Positions 1 to 11,505 of a stretch of DNA of 64,000 nucleotides are shown one piece after another. Within the stretch, counting starts at the first letter, position 1, and every line of letters begins with the position of its first letter. The position numbers and the translations under genes were made by a program. Source of the DNA: Plotosus lineatus (lineage: Eukaryota; Chordata; Actinopteri; Siluriformes; Plotosidae); NCBI GenBank assembly GCA_024760905.1, contig CM045733.1, forward strand, positions 64,182,501-64,246,500. The letters are read 5' to 3'. The notes beneath the pieces were generated by a model. The model was not told where the DNA came from, ran no database searches, and was given only the letters and a program-made list of their open reading frames with translations.

Positions 1-94
1 GGAACCCGGTCGTATCGGCATTTGCCTTTCCATTGGATCCTTCCGGTGGCGCCGTGACGGGGGACTTGCTGCTTGGGTAACAGCCAAGGTTGTT

Positions 95-430
95 CACTCA
101 TATTTTCATGGAGAGCCTGTATCCTTGATCACAGCATGTAATCTCCATGGCATTGTTACTGCAGTTGGTTGGGTCGAGGCTCAGCAGCATTCATGTGGTA
201 ATCAAATGAAGCGGCTTAATTTACTGAACGAGCAGGTTATCACATCAATGCACTTCTTGCACTTATTGTTCCGTGATGTCACAGATATAAAATAGGGATT
301 TAAGTAATAAAAGAAAAGTGTTCAGGGAGCATGAGGCATCATTTTCACATATGTATTTGCCCCCCCCCCCCCCCCCCCCGGGTCGGTTTTCCGACCTTGT
401 ATTCAGGATGTGCTGGGGAAGACTTTATGG
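95..430 (+). pseudogene. Tc1-like transposase, DDE-domain remnant
   Basis: The stretch has no open frame, but it aligns by eye with the minus-strand copy at 11505-11855 over the whole length, including the shared segment GAGCAGGTTATCACATCAA and the end GAAGACTTTAT. In the other copy a translation resembles the last third of a Tc1/mariner DDE domain (EWF-HE-WPP-NPIE-VLEKTL pattern). A run of 19 C at 361-379 sits where the WPP proline codons should be, so it probably expanded inside the old coding sequence. This is a dead fossil, and the assignment depends on the second copy. Confidence 0.55.
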
Positions 431-599
431 ATTGATTCAGTTTATCCCTCAGTTCAAGAAGTCGATGAAAAATGAACCCAAAACTAGATGAAAGTAAATG
501 TTATGCTGGTTAAGTTTGTTGAAACAATGTTATGATGGTTATGGTGCTGTAAACACAGATAAAGGTCGAACAATATATTTGTGTGTGCAACGTTTTTAT

Positions 600-815
600 T
601 TTTTTAGGGGTGGGGGTGGTTAGAGGGTTTTTTTTTTTTTTTGGCTAGGCGGCGTATGATTGGTTGCAACTTATGCTATAGAGATGTTAAAAAAAACTAT
701 TGGCATGGCTTTCATAAAATGGATATTTGTGTGACACATTTCAGCGAAATAACTTCAAAATAAAACCGATATTCAAACACATTACGTATTTTTCTTTTAA
801 TTTCATGTCTTATCA
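600..815. other. AT-rich spacer, no gene seen
   Basis: The stretch 431-815 holds G- and T-rich homopolymer runs (601-642) and no recognisable coding or repeat structure. Confidence 0.5.
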
Positions 816-945
816 CTGCAATGCAGTTAACTTGGTTATCAAAGGCTGGCTGTGTCTCTCACTGTCTATGGTGAGAAGCATGTAAAAGAACCATTGCTTG
901 GCTTTCATCAAAAGTAGGATGTATATCCGTAACCGTGTTTCTGGT
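815..945 (+). repeat. SINE-1 body fragment
   Basis: This carries the central body of the commonest SINE of the window: the blocks AACTTGGTTATCAAAGGCTG, TCTCTCACTGTCTATGGTGA and GTAAAAGAACCATTGCT in the standard order. The tRNA-like head and the 3' tail are missing. Confidence 0.75.
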
Positions 946-1073
946 CTGGAGGGCCAGTTATAGCGTTGTTCTATCCTTCGATGCTGAGCACCAAGCAGGA
1001 AGCAACAACTACCAAATTTTAACGTCTTATGGTATGACATGGCCGGATTCGAACTCCAACCTTTTTTCCTTTT

Positions 1074-1676
1074 TCAGATATTGAAAACATTTAACAGATA
1101 TTGAAAACATTAATCCGACCCCATAATGGCAGAGCTCTCAGATTTTAAGAGGCCAAATTGTTGGTGCTCGTATGGTCGGCGCTAGTGTAACAAAAACTGC
1201 CCAAATGTTCGGTGTTTCAAGAGGTACCGTCTCAAAAGTAATAACTGCCTTTGAAAGAGAGGGACAAACGTCCTCAGCAAAGCACAAGTCTGCCATCGTT
1301 TCTAAAATAGTTGGAGGGGATTCTAACTGAAGAATGGCTTCAAATTCCTTTGGAAACAATTGACAAGTTGTATGAATCAATACATATGCCAACTTCAGTT
1401 CACTGTAACCGCTTCATCCTAGTTAGGGTCACGGGGAGGCTGGTGCCCATCCCAGCCAACTCAGGGCGAGGGCAGAGTACACCCTGGACAGCTCGCCAGG
1501 CCATCGCAGGGCGGAAACACGCTGACGGCTTTGCAGCCTACTCTTGTCGAAAGTCAGCAATGGTTCTTTTACATGCCTCACACCATATATGCCAAGTTTT
1601 GATTGTTTAAATTATGTTCAAACATTATGATGCCAAAATGTTCGGTGTTTCCATTATTTTGTCCACCTATTGTAAG
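1074..1676 (+). mobile_element. Tc1-like element remnant, split by a SINE
   Basis: From ATG at 1123 the plus strand encodes a Tc1-type transposase N-terminus (helix-turn-helix part). It starts M-A-E-L-S-D-F-K, then a two-base deletion near 1147 shifts the frame. It resumes with GQIVGARMVGASVTKTAQMF and continues through VSRGTVSKV to a stop near 1330. A 5'-truncated SINE interrupts it at 1393-1586. A segment near 1635-1672 repeats an AATGTTCGGTGTTTCCATTATTTTG-like end, typical of Tc1 termini. Just upstream, 1074-1112 is a short tandem duplication (CAGATATTGAAAACATT twice). The DDE domain is absent. Confidence 0.75.
1393..1586 (-). mobile_element. SINE-1, tail type A, 5'-truncated, with TSD
   Basis: Read on the minus strand, this is the SINE-1 body followed by tail A (…GGGATGGGCACCAGCCTCC… then CTAACTAGGATGAAGCGGT). 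It is flanked by 9-bp direct repeats ATATGCCAA at 1384-1392 and 1587-1595, as expected for target-primed insertion. It landed in the Tc1 remnant. Confidence 0.8.
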
Positions 1677-1792
1677 GTACCTTACTCATTTCTTTTATTT
1701 ATTTGTTTTTAATCATCTTGTATTGACTGACGTGGTCAACTAGGCATTCATATTATCATCATTTTCATGACGTACATGAAGTGAGGGTTCGC

Positions 1793-1795
<3 letters not shown>

Positions 1796-1850
<55 letters not shown>

Positions 1851-1861
1851 GGGGGGGGGGG
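1796..1861. repeat. Composite (TA)n(TG)n(G)n microsatellite
   Basis: Sixteen TA units are followed by about twelve TG units and a run of about ten G, directly abutting the SINE-2 head. Confidence 0.95.
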
Positions 1862-2140
1862 TGCTCATGATCAGGAGGTTGTGAGTTTGAATCCCACTGG
1901 GACCCTCACTGTGCTAAGACCCCCTGGGCAAGGTCTCAACCACAAGTGTGCCTCTGTTCACCCAGCAGTATAAATGGTACAAGTAAAAATATACTGGGAA
2001 GGTAATCTGTGATGGACTAGCATCCCATCCAGGAGGAGTTGAACTCCTGGTCGCTTCATGCTACAAAAACCGGGGATAAGCACCAGCTTGATGAGCCACT
2101 AGGAGGTGGGTAAAAACCCAACAGACTTTACCTTTACCTT
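1861..2140 (+). mobile_element. SINE-2 copy, head partly lost
   Basis: This is the second tRNA-derived SINE family. The B-box-like segment GTGAGTTTGAATCCCACTG is present near 1879, while the A-box part has been replaced by the microsatellite. The body blocks CAAGGTCTCAACCACAAGTG, CCAGCAGTATAAATGG, ATATACTGGGAAGGTAATCT and CATCCCATCCAGGAGGAGTT follow. It ends AAACCCAACAGACTTTACC with a CTTTAC repeat. Confidence 0.8.
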
Positions 2141-2684
2141 TCATGACGTGCTAATTCTGTCGTAAAACTGTCAACATGGATAACCTGACAGAAAGGAAAC
2201 GTGTGAGTGTGTATATACTTCCCTCACCAGGCTCATATTTGGTGCACCCTGTGTTCCTATAGCTCTGAAAAACTTTCTGCAATAAAAGTTGTCCATGAAA
2301 CTAAAAAAATAATAATTGGGATTTTTTTAATTTTCAGTGATTTCAGTATGTGAGTTCTGGTATAGTGACTTCCTTTGTTTTTATGGATAAAATTCCAGTC
2401 AAAAGTTTGGACACAAACACTTATATATTGTAGTTTCATAACATCTCAGATGCTGAGCTACAGAATGCTTGATGAGAGTGTGAGTGCTGTTTACAGCTTG
2501 GTGGTTGCTGTATCTTGTGTTGCATAGTCTGCATCATCAGCAGGTATCTCAGGGTTGTCAGCGTTTTGCCTTTTAAAGCGAACGCTTTGCCTGAATTGAG
2601 CAGCAAAGACAATAACTGTCTTTGCCTGCAGACTGGCTTCGGACGGTGACTGTAACAGTCTACTGAGGTAGGTGCATCCACACT
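2141..2684. other. Spacer, mostly the LINE 3' flank
   Basis: No intact frame. The part next to 2685 lies directly downstream (minus strand) of a LINE C-terminus and may be its 3' untranslated region; nothing else is recognisable. Confidence 0.4.
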
Positions 2685-2879
2685 CTACTCTCCTGGGTTA
2701 TTACTGGCTGCACTCCAAGTCTCATTCCTCTTTATACACAGCCACCTCGAAATTGACTCCGCTGAGGCACCGATTGACTTTATTGCCTTCTTCGTGGTAG
2801 TCGGCGAAATAGCTAACTTGCGCATGAAGTTTCTTGAAGTCATTGCAATAAAACCCCTGCATCCAACCTCGACTGGCAA
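2685..2879 (-). pseudogene. Non-LTR retrotransposon RT, C-terminal fragment
   Basis: A 64-aa frame reads PVEVGCRGFIAMTSRNFMRK at its start and continues with a K-A-I-K helix and S-R-W-L-C-I-K-R near its end. The VEVGCRGF block followed by A-E-x-x-S-x-W-L is the C-terminal signature I associate with R2/NeSL-type LINE proteins. Clade assignment is from memory and unsure. Nothing upstream survives: the minus-strand 5' side runs into a TA repeat at 2896. It is a truncated, inactive copy. Confidence 0.55.
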
Positions 2880-3002
2880 CAGGCTTGATAATTTATATAT
2901 ATATATATATATAGTACAACAAATGTTTAATTGTTATTATAATGATTTATAGCATTGAATATGTGTTTATTGATATTATATACACATATACATGTGTGTA
3001 TA

Positions 3003-3101
3003 CATCAGTTGGGGGTTGATCCTACTTCACGGAATTCGACGGTCGCGCGGGGCGTGGGAGTGGGAGATCTCGGTTTCAATTAACCAGGGAAAGTGAGGGA
3101 T

Positions 3102-3158
<57 letters not shown>

Positions 3159-3198
3159 GGAGAGAGAGAGAAAGAGAGAGAGAGGGAGAGAGAGAATA
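3003..3198. repeat. MITE-like terminus plus (TA)26 and (GA)n microsatellites
   Basis: 3060-3105 ends in AAAGTGAGGGATCCCTATA, which closely matches the end near 17085-17101 (AAAGTGAGGGATCCCTGTA). This suggests the terminus of a dispersed DNA element. It is followed by a pure TA array (3103-3154) and GA repeats (3155-3195). Confidence 0.55.
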
Positions 3199-3627
3199 GG
3201 TCAGAAGTTTTAGAACAACCCTTTTCTTTCTAGTTTTATTGAAATTCAAAGGTAATGTATAGCAAAACTACCTCAGAAGAAATGGACGAGGTCGTAGGCT
3301 TCATATCATGGAATGGATTCCAGATCTTCAGAAGGGTGAATTTGGAGCAACCAACTAGTACAACAAATGTTTTGGGACTTCTGCAGAAGTATTGCAACGA
3401 ACTTCCAGAACAAAATTTTATTTCAATCATTGAAAAAAATTCCCAGAGTGTCTCCAGCTGTAATATTAGCAAAAAAGTGGTCCTCATGACTCAGCAATTT
3501 AGAATACATTATGTTAAACAGAAAACATCCATAAATCATTCTTCATTTTAATTTCTGGTTGCAATGTAAACATTTTGCTTAAAAGAAATCAATAAAACTG
3601 GAAGGAGGTGGGTAAAAATTTTTGACC
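3199..3627 (+). mobile_element. Short Tc1-like element with TIRs and transposase C-terminus
   Basis: The left end GGTCAGAAGTTTTAGAACAA and the reverse complement of the right end (GGTCAAAAATTTTTACCCAC) form imperfect inverted repeats that both continue into CCAGTTTTATTGA-like sequence. The plus-strand frame 3255-3551 (98 aa) contains TTNVLGLLQKYCNELPEQNF followed by an ISIIEK helix. This matches the C-terminal end of Tc1-type transposases (…LLQ-CWNELP…I-MPRVC-AVI-AKGG…). The HTH and most of the DDE domain are missing, so it is a deletion derivative that cannot move by itself. Confidence 0.65.
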
Positions 3628-3695
3628 AATGGTGTATTTCCCATTTCAACTAGTTCATTCCAGTTCCTTCTCACAGGCAAAGTAGATGTAAACAC

Positions 3696-3698
3696 CAC

Positions 3699-3738
<40 letters not shown>
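3696..3738. repeat. (ATC)n run, 3' tail of the adjoining LINE
   Basis: About fourteen ATC units; on the minus strand this is a (GAT)n tract that directly follows the LINE coding end and probably is its 3' tail. Confidence 0.8.
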
Positions 3739-6660
3739 TTCCATTTAATCAGGGGTCGGGTCACGGGGAGAGAAGCCAAAGCAGTGAGGTCCAGATGTCC
3801 TTCTCCTAAGCCATTTCCTCCAGCTCTTTCAGGAGGACACCAAAGCTTTCCTAGACCAGCTGAGAAACATACTCCCTCATCTGTGTTCTGGGTCGAACCT
3901 GGGGTCTCTTCCCAGTTGGATATGCCTGAACCACCATACCAGAGAGTTTCGGGAGGCATTCTAACCAGATGCCCAAGCCACCTCAACTGGTTCCTCTTAA
4001 ACACAGAGGAGCAGCAGTTCTACTCCAACCTCCTCCTGTATGGCCGTGTTTCTCACCCTATCTCTAAGGGAAAGCCCTGCCACCCCACGAAGGAAGCTCA
4101 TTACGGCTGCTTTCATCTGCAGTCTTGTTTTTTGGTCACGACCCAAAGCTTAGGTGAGGGTTGTAACATAGATCAACTGGTAAATTGAGAGCTTTGCCTT
4201 GTGGGTCAGCCCCCTCTTCATCACGACTTACCAGTACATGCTCTGCTTTACAGCAGAGACTGCAGCAATCAACCCATCAATATCCTGCTCCGTCCTTCTC
4301 TCACTCGTGAACTCGTGATTCTCATCACAGCCCCTTCACACTCAGCTGCGAATCACTCCAAGGAATGCTGGGAGATCCAGAATTGATGAAGCCAAAAGGA
4401 CATCATCCACAAAAAGCAGAGATGAGAGTCCATGGCCACCAAACCTTAATTCTTGAATGCCTTTGGCTGCGTCTAGAAATTCTGTCCTTAAAAATTATGA
4501 GCAGAATCAGTCACAAAGGACAGCCCTGGAATACTCCAACCCTCACTAGAAACAAATTGGACTTGTTGTTACCAATGCGGACCAAACTCTGGCTCCGGTG
4601 ATACAGAGACCAAAAGGCCTGTCGCTGTGGGTCCGGTACACCATACTTCCAGAACACACCCACAAGATAGCTCGAGGGAAATGGCGATAGTCTTCTGTAA
4701 ATCCTCAAAACACATTTGAACTGCCACCACCCCCTTCAAGATCCTGTAGAGCATATAGCGTTGGTCTGGGGTGCCGAAGCCAGGATGAAAACCATATTGT
4801 TCATTCTAAATCTGAGGTTCAACCATCAGTTGGATCCTCCTCTCCAGTACCCCTGCATAGACTTTCTCGGTTAGGCTGAAGAGCGTGATTCTACAATAAT
4901 TGGAACACACCGTTCAGACACCGGGACTACCACCCCGGATTTCGAGGTATGGCCCCCGATGACCATGTGATGTTGCAGAGACGTGTCGACCAAGACAGTC
5001 CTATGACATCCAGAGCCCTCAGATATTCAGGGTGGATCTCATTAATCCCTGTAGCCCAATCACTGAGACTACCTCAGTAACCTCAGCCATAGTGATGGTT
5101 GGACCTTCACACAAACCCCCAGGGTCTTCTACGTCCATGGCGAGCATGTTGATTTGAATGAGGAGGTCCTCGTAGTATTCCTTTCACCTCCTGACAACAT
5201 CCACAGTCGAGGTGAGCAGCTCCCCTCTTCCACTGTAAACAGGATTTGTGGAGAACTGCTTCCCCCTCCTGAAGCTGTAGAATGGTGGTCCAGAACCTTT
5301 TTGAGGCCAACCAATTCCCAAGGTTTTGCATCAGAGACAGCTCGGGTTGCAGCTCGTTTGGCTTGCTGGTACTGGTCTGCTGCCTTGGGACCAATAAGAC
5401 CTGATGCGCCTCCTTTTTCATCTGGACGTCCCCCTTCATCACAGGTGTCCACTACCGGGTTTGGGGGTTACTGCCAGGACGGCGCAGATGACCTTCCGGC
5501 CACAGATATGGGCTACTGCCTCAATAATGCGAGCATGAAGCATGACCCATTCGGTCTCCATATTCTTCGCCTCTTTCTTGATGTGGTTCTATCTTTGCTG
5601 GAGGTGGGAGTAAAAGGCCCCCTCTGACATAAGACTCTGCTACACATTCCCAGAAGACCCTAACTACATGATTGGCCCTGGCAGACCTGGAGGGCATCCT
5701 CCCCCACCATTGGAGCGTGATCACCACCAGGTGGTGATTGGTTGACAGTTCAGCTCCTATTTTCACAAGAGTGTGGAGAACATTCATGGTAATACAACTC
5801 CAAAGTGGATCATTAAACTGCAGCCTAGGGTGTCCTGGTGCCAAGTACACTTATGGACACCCTTATGTTCAAATACAGTGTTTGTGATAGACAAACCGTG
5901 ACAAGCACTGAAGTCCAACAATGAAACACAATTTGGGTTCAGATTGGAGAGGCCATACCTACCGAACACACCATTCCAGGTCATATTGTCTTTGCCCACA
6001 TGGGTGTTGAAGTCTTCCAGGACAACGAGTGAGTCCCCGGGGGAGGAGCATTCGCCAGCACACCCTCCAAAGACTCCAAAAAGGGTGGGTACTCTGAATT
6101 GTCATTTGGAGCATAAGGACAAACAACAGTCAGGACCCTGCCCCCTCATCTGAAGGGGGATGGAAGCTACCTTTTCGTCAACCAAGGAGAACCCCAACGT
6201 TTGGGAACTGAGATGGGGCAGGGGGTAACAAGGATGCCCACACCGATCCGACGCCTCTTCCCATGAGCAACACCAGAATGAAATAAGGTCCAGCCTTCCT
6301 TGAGATGGGTGGTCCCAGAGCCCAAACCAGGTGAGCCTAACTATATTTAATTGTTATCTTTTAATCTCTTTCCCCACCAGAGAGGTGACATACCATATCC
6401 CAAAAATCCAGAGTCAGTCGGCAAGGATCGGTCTGACAGAACCCATGCCTTTGGCTGAAATACAATTCACAGCACATCCGAACCCTACAGGCCCTTCCAC
6501 AGGCGGTGGGTCCATGGGAGGACAGATCCATGTCTCCTTTTCGTCCTGGGCCCAGCCAGGGTCCATGGACAGAAGACAACTTCCAGGCACTCGTCTTCGT
6601 GCCCCTCCCCCAGACCGGGTTCCAAGGGGTCAGCGGTGACCCGCATCTGGGTGTAGATCT
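3696..6660 (-). mobile_element. Degenerate LINE (APE endonuclease + RT), near full-length
   Basis: Minus-strand pieces in several frames run in the correct order. Endonuclease: LLDFSACHGLSITNTVFEHK near 5830-5920, then GAELSTNHHLVV near 5716-5780, where the usual D-H pair reads N-H, so a catalytic Asp is lost. Linker: AKRAATRAVSDAKPWE near 5310-5350. RT palm: VFQGCPL near 4511-4540 and F-V-D-D near 4398-4415 (A changed to V, both catalytic Asp kept). C-terminus: QLRWLGHLVRMPPETL near 3950-4000 and the end near 3745. A GAT tail follows. Many frameshifts make it inactive. I recognise the family as a common fish LINE but cannot assign its clade. Confidence 0.8.
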
Positions 6661-6734
6661 AAACATATAAAATTATATGCACCAGGTTAATTATTTATGT
6701 GCTTATTAATTCAATCTTTGAAGAAGTTTTCTTC

Positions 6735-6830
6735 AGAAGTATGCAGATGATGCCATGGTGTTTATTGCCACTACTCAACATGTTTCTAGAAAACCTTACT
6801 GTCATGGCACAGACTGTACACTGTAACACT
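6735..6830 (+). pseudogene. Possible non-LTR RT scrap with YADD box
   Basis: One frame reads KYADDAMVFIATTQHVSRK and then a stop at about 6828. A YADD box followed by hydrophobic residues fits the palm motif of CR1/jockey-type reverse transcriptases, but the match is one short motif only. Confidence 0.3.
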
Positions 6831-8960
6831 TATCCAACAGATGGGACAAAAATATTGAAGCCCATGCCTGTCTAAAGTGAAATATCCAATCTATGAAAGA
6901 GGAACTACAGTACTGCACTGCTCAGCATGTTCAAAGTAACAGCTTTCCTTTGGTTTTCAAGCGTGAAAACAGGATTTTACTTCTTCTTGTCACTGCTCTA
7001 AGATGGTCAGTTAGACGTACACCTGCTATTTCTCAATGTACCGACACTACTCAGCCAGTAGATGGCCTCATGTACATTTGGTTCTTTGTTCTACTGTCCA
7101 CAGGGCCAAGGAGCAGAAAATGTGTGTTTAATGTCAGGAAACAAGTGATTAAATCCAAATGCAAAAAAAAAACCAAAAAACCAAAAAAAAAAAAAAAAAA
7201 AAAAACAGCCTTATAGCATTATACATAGAGTCTGGTTAGATTTGTAAATCTGTTTTGTTGTTTATAATAATTTGAGTAACACAGATGTTTTGTTTTGTAA
7301 TTGAGGGTTACCCAGAACCAAAAATCAGGGGACAATTGTAAGATGTTATAGAAACTGAAAATAAAGTAGTATGTGCTACTTTTTATGTAGTTAAAAGTAT
7401 GTTTTTTTATGTATTTAAAATTATATTTAATTGCAAACAGTATGAACTCAAGATGTTCCATGTTTTATCTGGTCAAATTTATTTCATTTATACTGTATGT
7501 GCATGCATTCCTGGGTTTCAGGCCAGCAATTAATTCTAAAATAGCTGAGACTGGGGTAATTTAGGACTAGGTAATAAATTAAAAGAGTTAAATGAATGGT
7601 GGAATTTGTTCACTGACCTTTTTCATGTCACCAAGTGGCAGATAATATGTCACATGCAACTCTCACATTTTACTTTTGGTGGGAAAACTATGCAGAATGT
7701 AAAAACGTAGCACTTCCGAGTCTTGGTCACATGTATACTCTGTCTTACCTGAAGACGAAGTTGAACTTCTAATTCTATATTTATGATTCAGCTGATTAGT
7801 GTCTTGCTAAACTGAGTAACTTAGTAGGACCGAGTACACATTCATGTACCGCGGACGGACAAACATACACAATTTTCCTGTGGAATGAGAATCGGCGTGT
7901 CACAGTAGATTTCACGTAGCACACGCAAAAGATTTTAATGATGTGTTTTGACACAGATGATGACAATAAGGGGCTGTAGGTTTGATTTTGTGCAAAGGTA
8001 CCGAACAGGAGAAGCACTCATCATTTTGTAAGAAATGGATGCTGGGTGTTCTACTCCGAAGACAAAAAGGACTCTCAGGCTATTACCAAGAGGTAGCATC
8101 TGTCATGGTATGGTGTTGGTTACCTTGGAAAAGGTCATTTGCACTCCTCTGATGGCAGCAGTGATATCGAAATGGCGGCATTGCAACGTGGCATTGCAAA
8201 CTGGCTTTATTCTTTGAAGGAAATAAACATGACCGTAGTCTTCCATCTACCAGCATCCATTAACAGCACCTACCAGTGCATAATCAACATCCAACACTGA
8301 GCTCCTCCGCCTACCAGTCCACCCAGTGCCCAGCATCACCACACTCTTGACCTGTAACATCATTGTCCATTTTCATACAGCATCACTGCAATATGATTCC
8401 CTTTTATATTACATAATCAATATGCTCATCTGTCACACAACACCCAGTGTTCCTACTGTACGTTAATATACAAATAACAGTATAACTAGTATACTACAGT
8501 CATATGACCAATATGTTTATACTCTGGCGGAATAATAAACATTTATTTAGGATTCTTTATTGCTGGATTATTTAAAACACAAGTTGGGTTTCAATCTCAC
8601 CAAGATCCATTGAGTACTCCTGCTCGACGGCCTCACTTCTCTTTCATCATGCCACAGACATTGCCCCTACCACAATAAGGTTCTTATATAGCCTATTGCA
8701 CATTCATTAGACGATGCATATATAATGCAGTGACAGCATGCATGGATCATTCCTTATATATAATGATTATCCATAACATTGACAGGTTCAGAGATTCCCA
8801 AAACCTAAAATCTCTTGAGCCATAATTACATTTTTGGCATCCATCTTTACAGATCAATACACCATATTGTTATTACAAACTTGAAACATAATAAATAGAA
8901 GGAAAAATATATATAAATTCATACACAGGGAGGCGGCATTGTACCGTCAAGTTGTACGTG
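6830..8960. other. AT-rich sequence without recognised gene or repeat
   Basis: An A-rich tract (7163-7205) is the only clear structure. The frames here are short and match nothing I know. This is one of the longer repeat-poor stretches of the window. Confidence 0.5.
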
Positions 8961-8970
8961 ATTCATGTGT

Positions 8971-9329
8971 ATGTAACTTCTTCTTCTTGTCCTTTCGGCT
9001 TTTTCCCTTTCTCAGGGGTCGCCACAATGAATCATCTGATTCGCACATTTGATTTGGCAGAGGTTTTTACATCGGATGCCCTTCCTGACACAACCCTTTA
9101 GCAAGGGACAGAAACACGCTGACGGCTTTGCAGCTACTCTTTACGGAAGTCAGCAATGGTTCTTTTACATGAACCTCTCACCATAGACAGTGAGAGACAT
9201 GGCCGGCCTTTGATAACCCCGTTAGCTGCACTGGGGGGGACAGTGACAACCTTGTGGATAGTGGGATTCGAACCCCCGACCCTAGGATCAGTGATCCAGC
9301 GCCCTATACCACCAGGCCATAACTGCCCT
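8971..9329 (-). mobile_element. SINE-1, RTE-type tail, full length with TSD
   Basis: On the minus strand it starts with a tRNA-like head (A-box-like CCTGGTGGTATAGGGCGCTG, B-box-like GGGGGTTCGAATCCCAC). It passes through the common body and ends with tail R (…GCGACCCCTGAGAAAGGGAA, then AAGCCGAAAGGAC and AAG repeats). Direct repeats ATTCATGTGT flank it at 8961-8970 and 9330-9339. Confidence 0.88.
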
Positions 9330-9339
9330 ATTCATGTGT

Positions 9340-10600
9340 TTGCATATGAACAAATGGCATATTACTTGTCCCTATTAAAAGAGCCGATGTTCGCCCAATG
9401 TCTGTGAATATCAGGACGTAGTTTTATTTTATCATTTTATTGCTTCATTGTTAGTTTTACATTTATAGCGTTGCCGCTGGATAAATTAAAAGATTATTGC
9501 ATGACTGAATGAATTTGGTCCCGCTGGGTGTTATCTTTCTTAATGGTCTGGTGCTCCATATCATACTACTCCTCATTCAATTATTGCTTATTATTTTTCA
9601 GATATTCTTAACGATAAAAAAGTTCATACTCAATGTTTTCAGCTGTTATTCATCTGAGGAAAAAGGTGACGTCTACAGTAATCCCCCGCCATTTTGTGTT
9701 TCCTACTTCACGTGCCCACAATATTGTGGGATTTCCCATCAGAAAATTAAAAAAATTAAAGATTATTCAAAATTCACAAACAGTACAACACTACATGTAC
9801 ATTCAACTACGCTGCCCAACATGCTCTGCTTCACTTATTATCCTGCTTCACTTGAATGTTCTTTGATTGGCTGTGAATTCAGCTAGCTGATTGGTCGAGA
9901 TTATATTTCTCAGCATCCAGCACACCTTTCCTCCCTCATGAAACAATGACTTTTATTGAGCTCAGGGGAAGCACTGGGGTGCAGGAAAAATCATGTTCAC
10001 CATAGTGGTGAGGGAAAAACAAAAACCAAAATCACTGGGAGAGTATCAACACGGAAACTGGTCAAGCACGGAGCTATTTATAGCTGATGGCTGAGTGAAT
10101 TCAGGTGCGCTCTCTGGATTTCACCTGCCGGGTAACAGCCACGCCCCTCACCAGCACATGCAGTGTATGAGGAGAGAGAGAAAGAGAGTTAAACGCCTGT
10201 GTGTTTGGACACGAACATGATACATACTAAAGCAAAGGCTCTGGAGGCGCTGACGAGCCCCAACCAAGCACCAGTGCCGCCAGTGATTCTCCTTCTCGAC
10301 GTGGCCCCTGAAAATTTTTGGTTTTAAGGGTTTTTAAGAGCGATTTTTAAGCCATTTCATGCAAGTTTTATATGTAATGATTAAACACAGACATAGGGGA
10401 AAAAAATACAAAATTACACACACGTCTTTAAGATTTAATAATGTAATGTAAATGAAATCTTCAATGAAAGAACTAATGAAATATGAAGTGTAAACTAATA
10501 ACATATATCAAAAATAAGGTTGGCGAAAGTAAAGTATTAATTATAACATTTCTCTTTTTTTGAAGTTTTATACAAATAATTCTTCATAATAATCTTTGCT
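9340..10600. other. Spacer without recognised gene
   Basis: The 125-aa frame at 9509-9886 is AT-rich and low in complexity and matches nothing I recognise. A 16-bp palindrome CCCACAATATTGTGGG lies near 9716. No repeat family seen elsewhere in the window is present. Confidence 0.45.
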
Positions 10601-10605
10601 GTCTT

Positions 10606-11160
10606 TGCTCATAGATGGCATGTATCATATCAGCAACCTTGCAACTACACAATTAGTTTACAAACTGAAACTAATTAACCATGTGGGGAAAAGACAGGAG
10701 GCAGAGCTGGAGGTAGCAGAGATGAAAATGTTGAGGTTCTCTTTGGGAGTAACGATGATGGATAGGATCAGGAATGAGTCCATCAGAGGGACAGCACATG
10801 TAAGAGGTTTTGTAGACAAAGTCAGAGAGGCTAGATTGAGATGGTTTGGACATGTACAGAAGAGGGATAGTGAGTATATTGGTTGTAGGATGCTGAGGTT
10901 GGAACTACCAGGCAGAAGGCTGAGAGGAAGACCAAAGAAAAGATTTATGGATGTGGTGAAGGAGGACATGAAGGTAGTTGGAGTAAGAGAAGAAGATGCA
11001 GAGGATAGGGTGAGACGGAGGCAGATGATTCGCTGTGACGTCCCCTGAAGGGAACAGCCAAAAGAAAAAGAAGAACAAATTTACTCATATAGATGGCATG
11101 TATCCTGTGCAGCAACTTTGCAACAACACATGGAATTACAAACTGAAAGTTATTAACAAT
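10606..11160 (+). mobile_element. RTE LINE 3' end between long direct repeats
   Basis: 10684-11048 encodes the C-terminal domain of an RTE-clade reverse transcriptase: KRQEAELEVAEMKMLRFSLG, then a RLRWFGHVQKRDSEY block and a G-R-x-x-R-G-R-P-K-K-R segment. It ends MIRCDVP at the stop. The sequence after the stop, CCCCTGAAGGGAACAGCCAAAAG followed by AAG, is the RTE 3' tail. The palm is missing. Imperfect direct repeats of about 75 bp flank it: 10606-10682 and 11085-11160 share TAGATGGCATGTATC, CAACTTTGCAAC-like and TTACAAACTGAAA blocks. Confidence 0.85.
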
Positions 11161-11274
11161 GTTAACAATTCTAACTAAATCTATATTTAACTAAATTAGT
11201 AAACAAAAACATCATTTGAGCAAGTTTCACAACCTTTAGTTTTTAAGTGTGCATATGTATATGATTTTACGGTA

Positions 11275-11505
11275 AAGGATCCCGCAGCCAGAAGCAGAAA
11301 GAGAAGCTGTATGTTTACGTAAAAGACATAGCCAATGGTGTTTGCTCACGGAAATTCCATCCTTAAAAATAAAATAAAAAAAACAATAAAATTTGGGGAA
11401 AAAATCGTATTAATGCGTGAGATTTTAGACACCTTGTGTGAGAGATTGAGGAGGAGATGAAATGCGTGAGTCTCACGCTTGATGCGTGAGAGTTGACAAG
11501 TATGA
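11275..11505. repeat. Repeat end with GCGTGAGTCTCACGC palindrome
   Basis: Short inverted and direct copies of ATGCGTGAGA occur at 11413, 11461 and 11480, with GCGTGAGTCTCACGC at 11463. The segment ends GAGAGTTGACAAGTATG. It looks like the terminus of a DNA transposon, possibly hAT-like, but the partner end was not found. Confidence 0.35.

Noticed and set aside
3622..4188. 188-aa plus-strand frame with an isoleucine run.
   Set aside because: Antisense of the LINE C-terminus; the I-run is the GAT tail read backwards.
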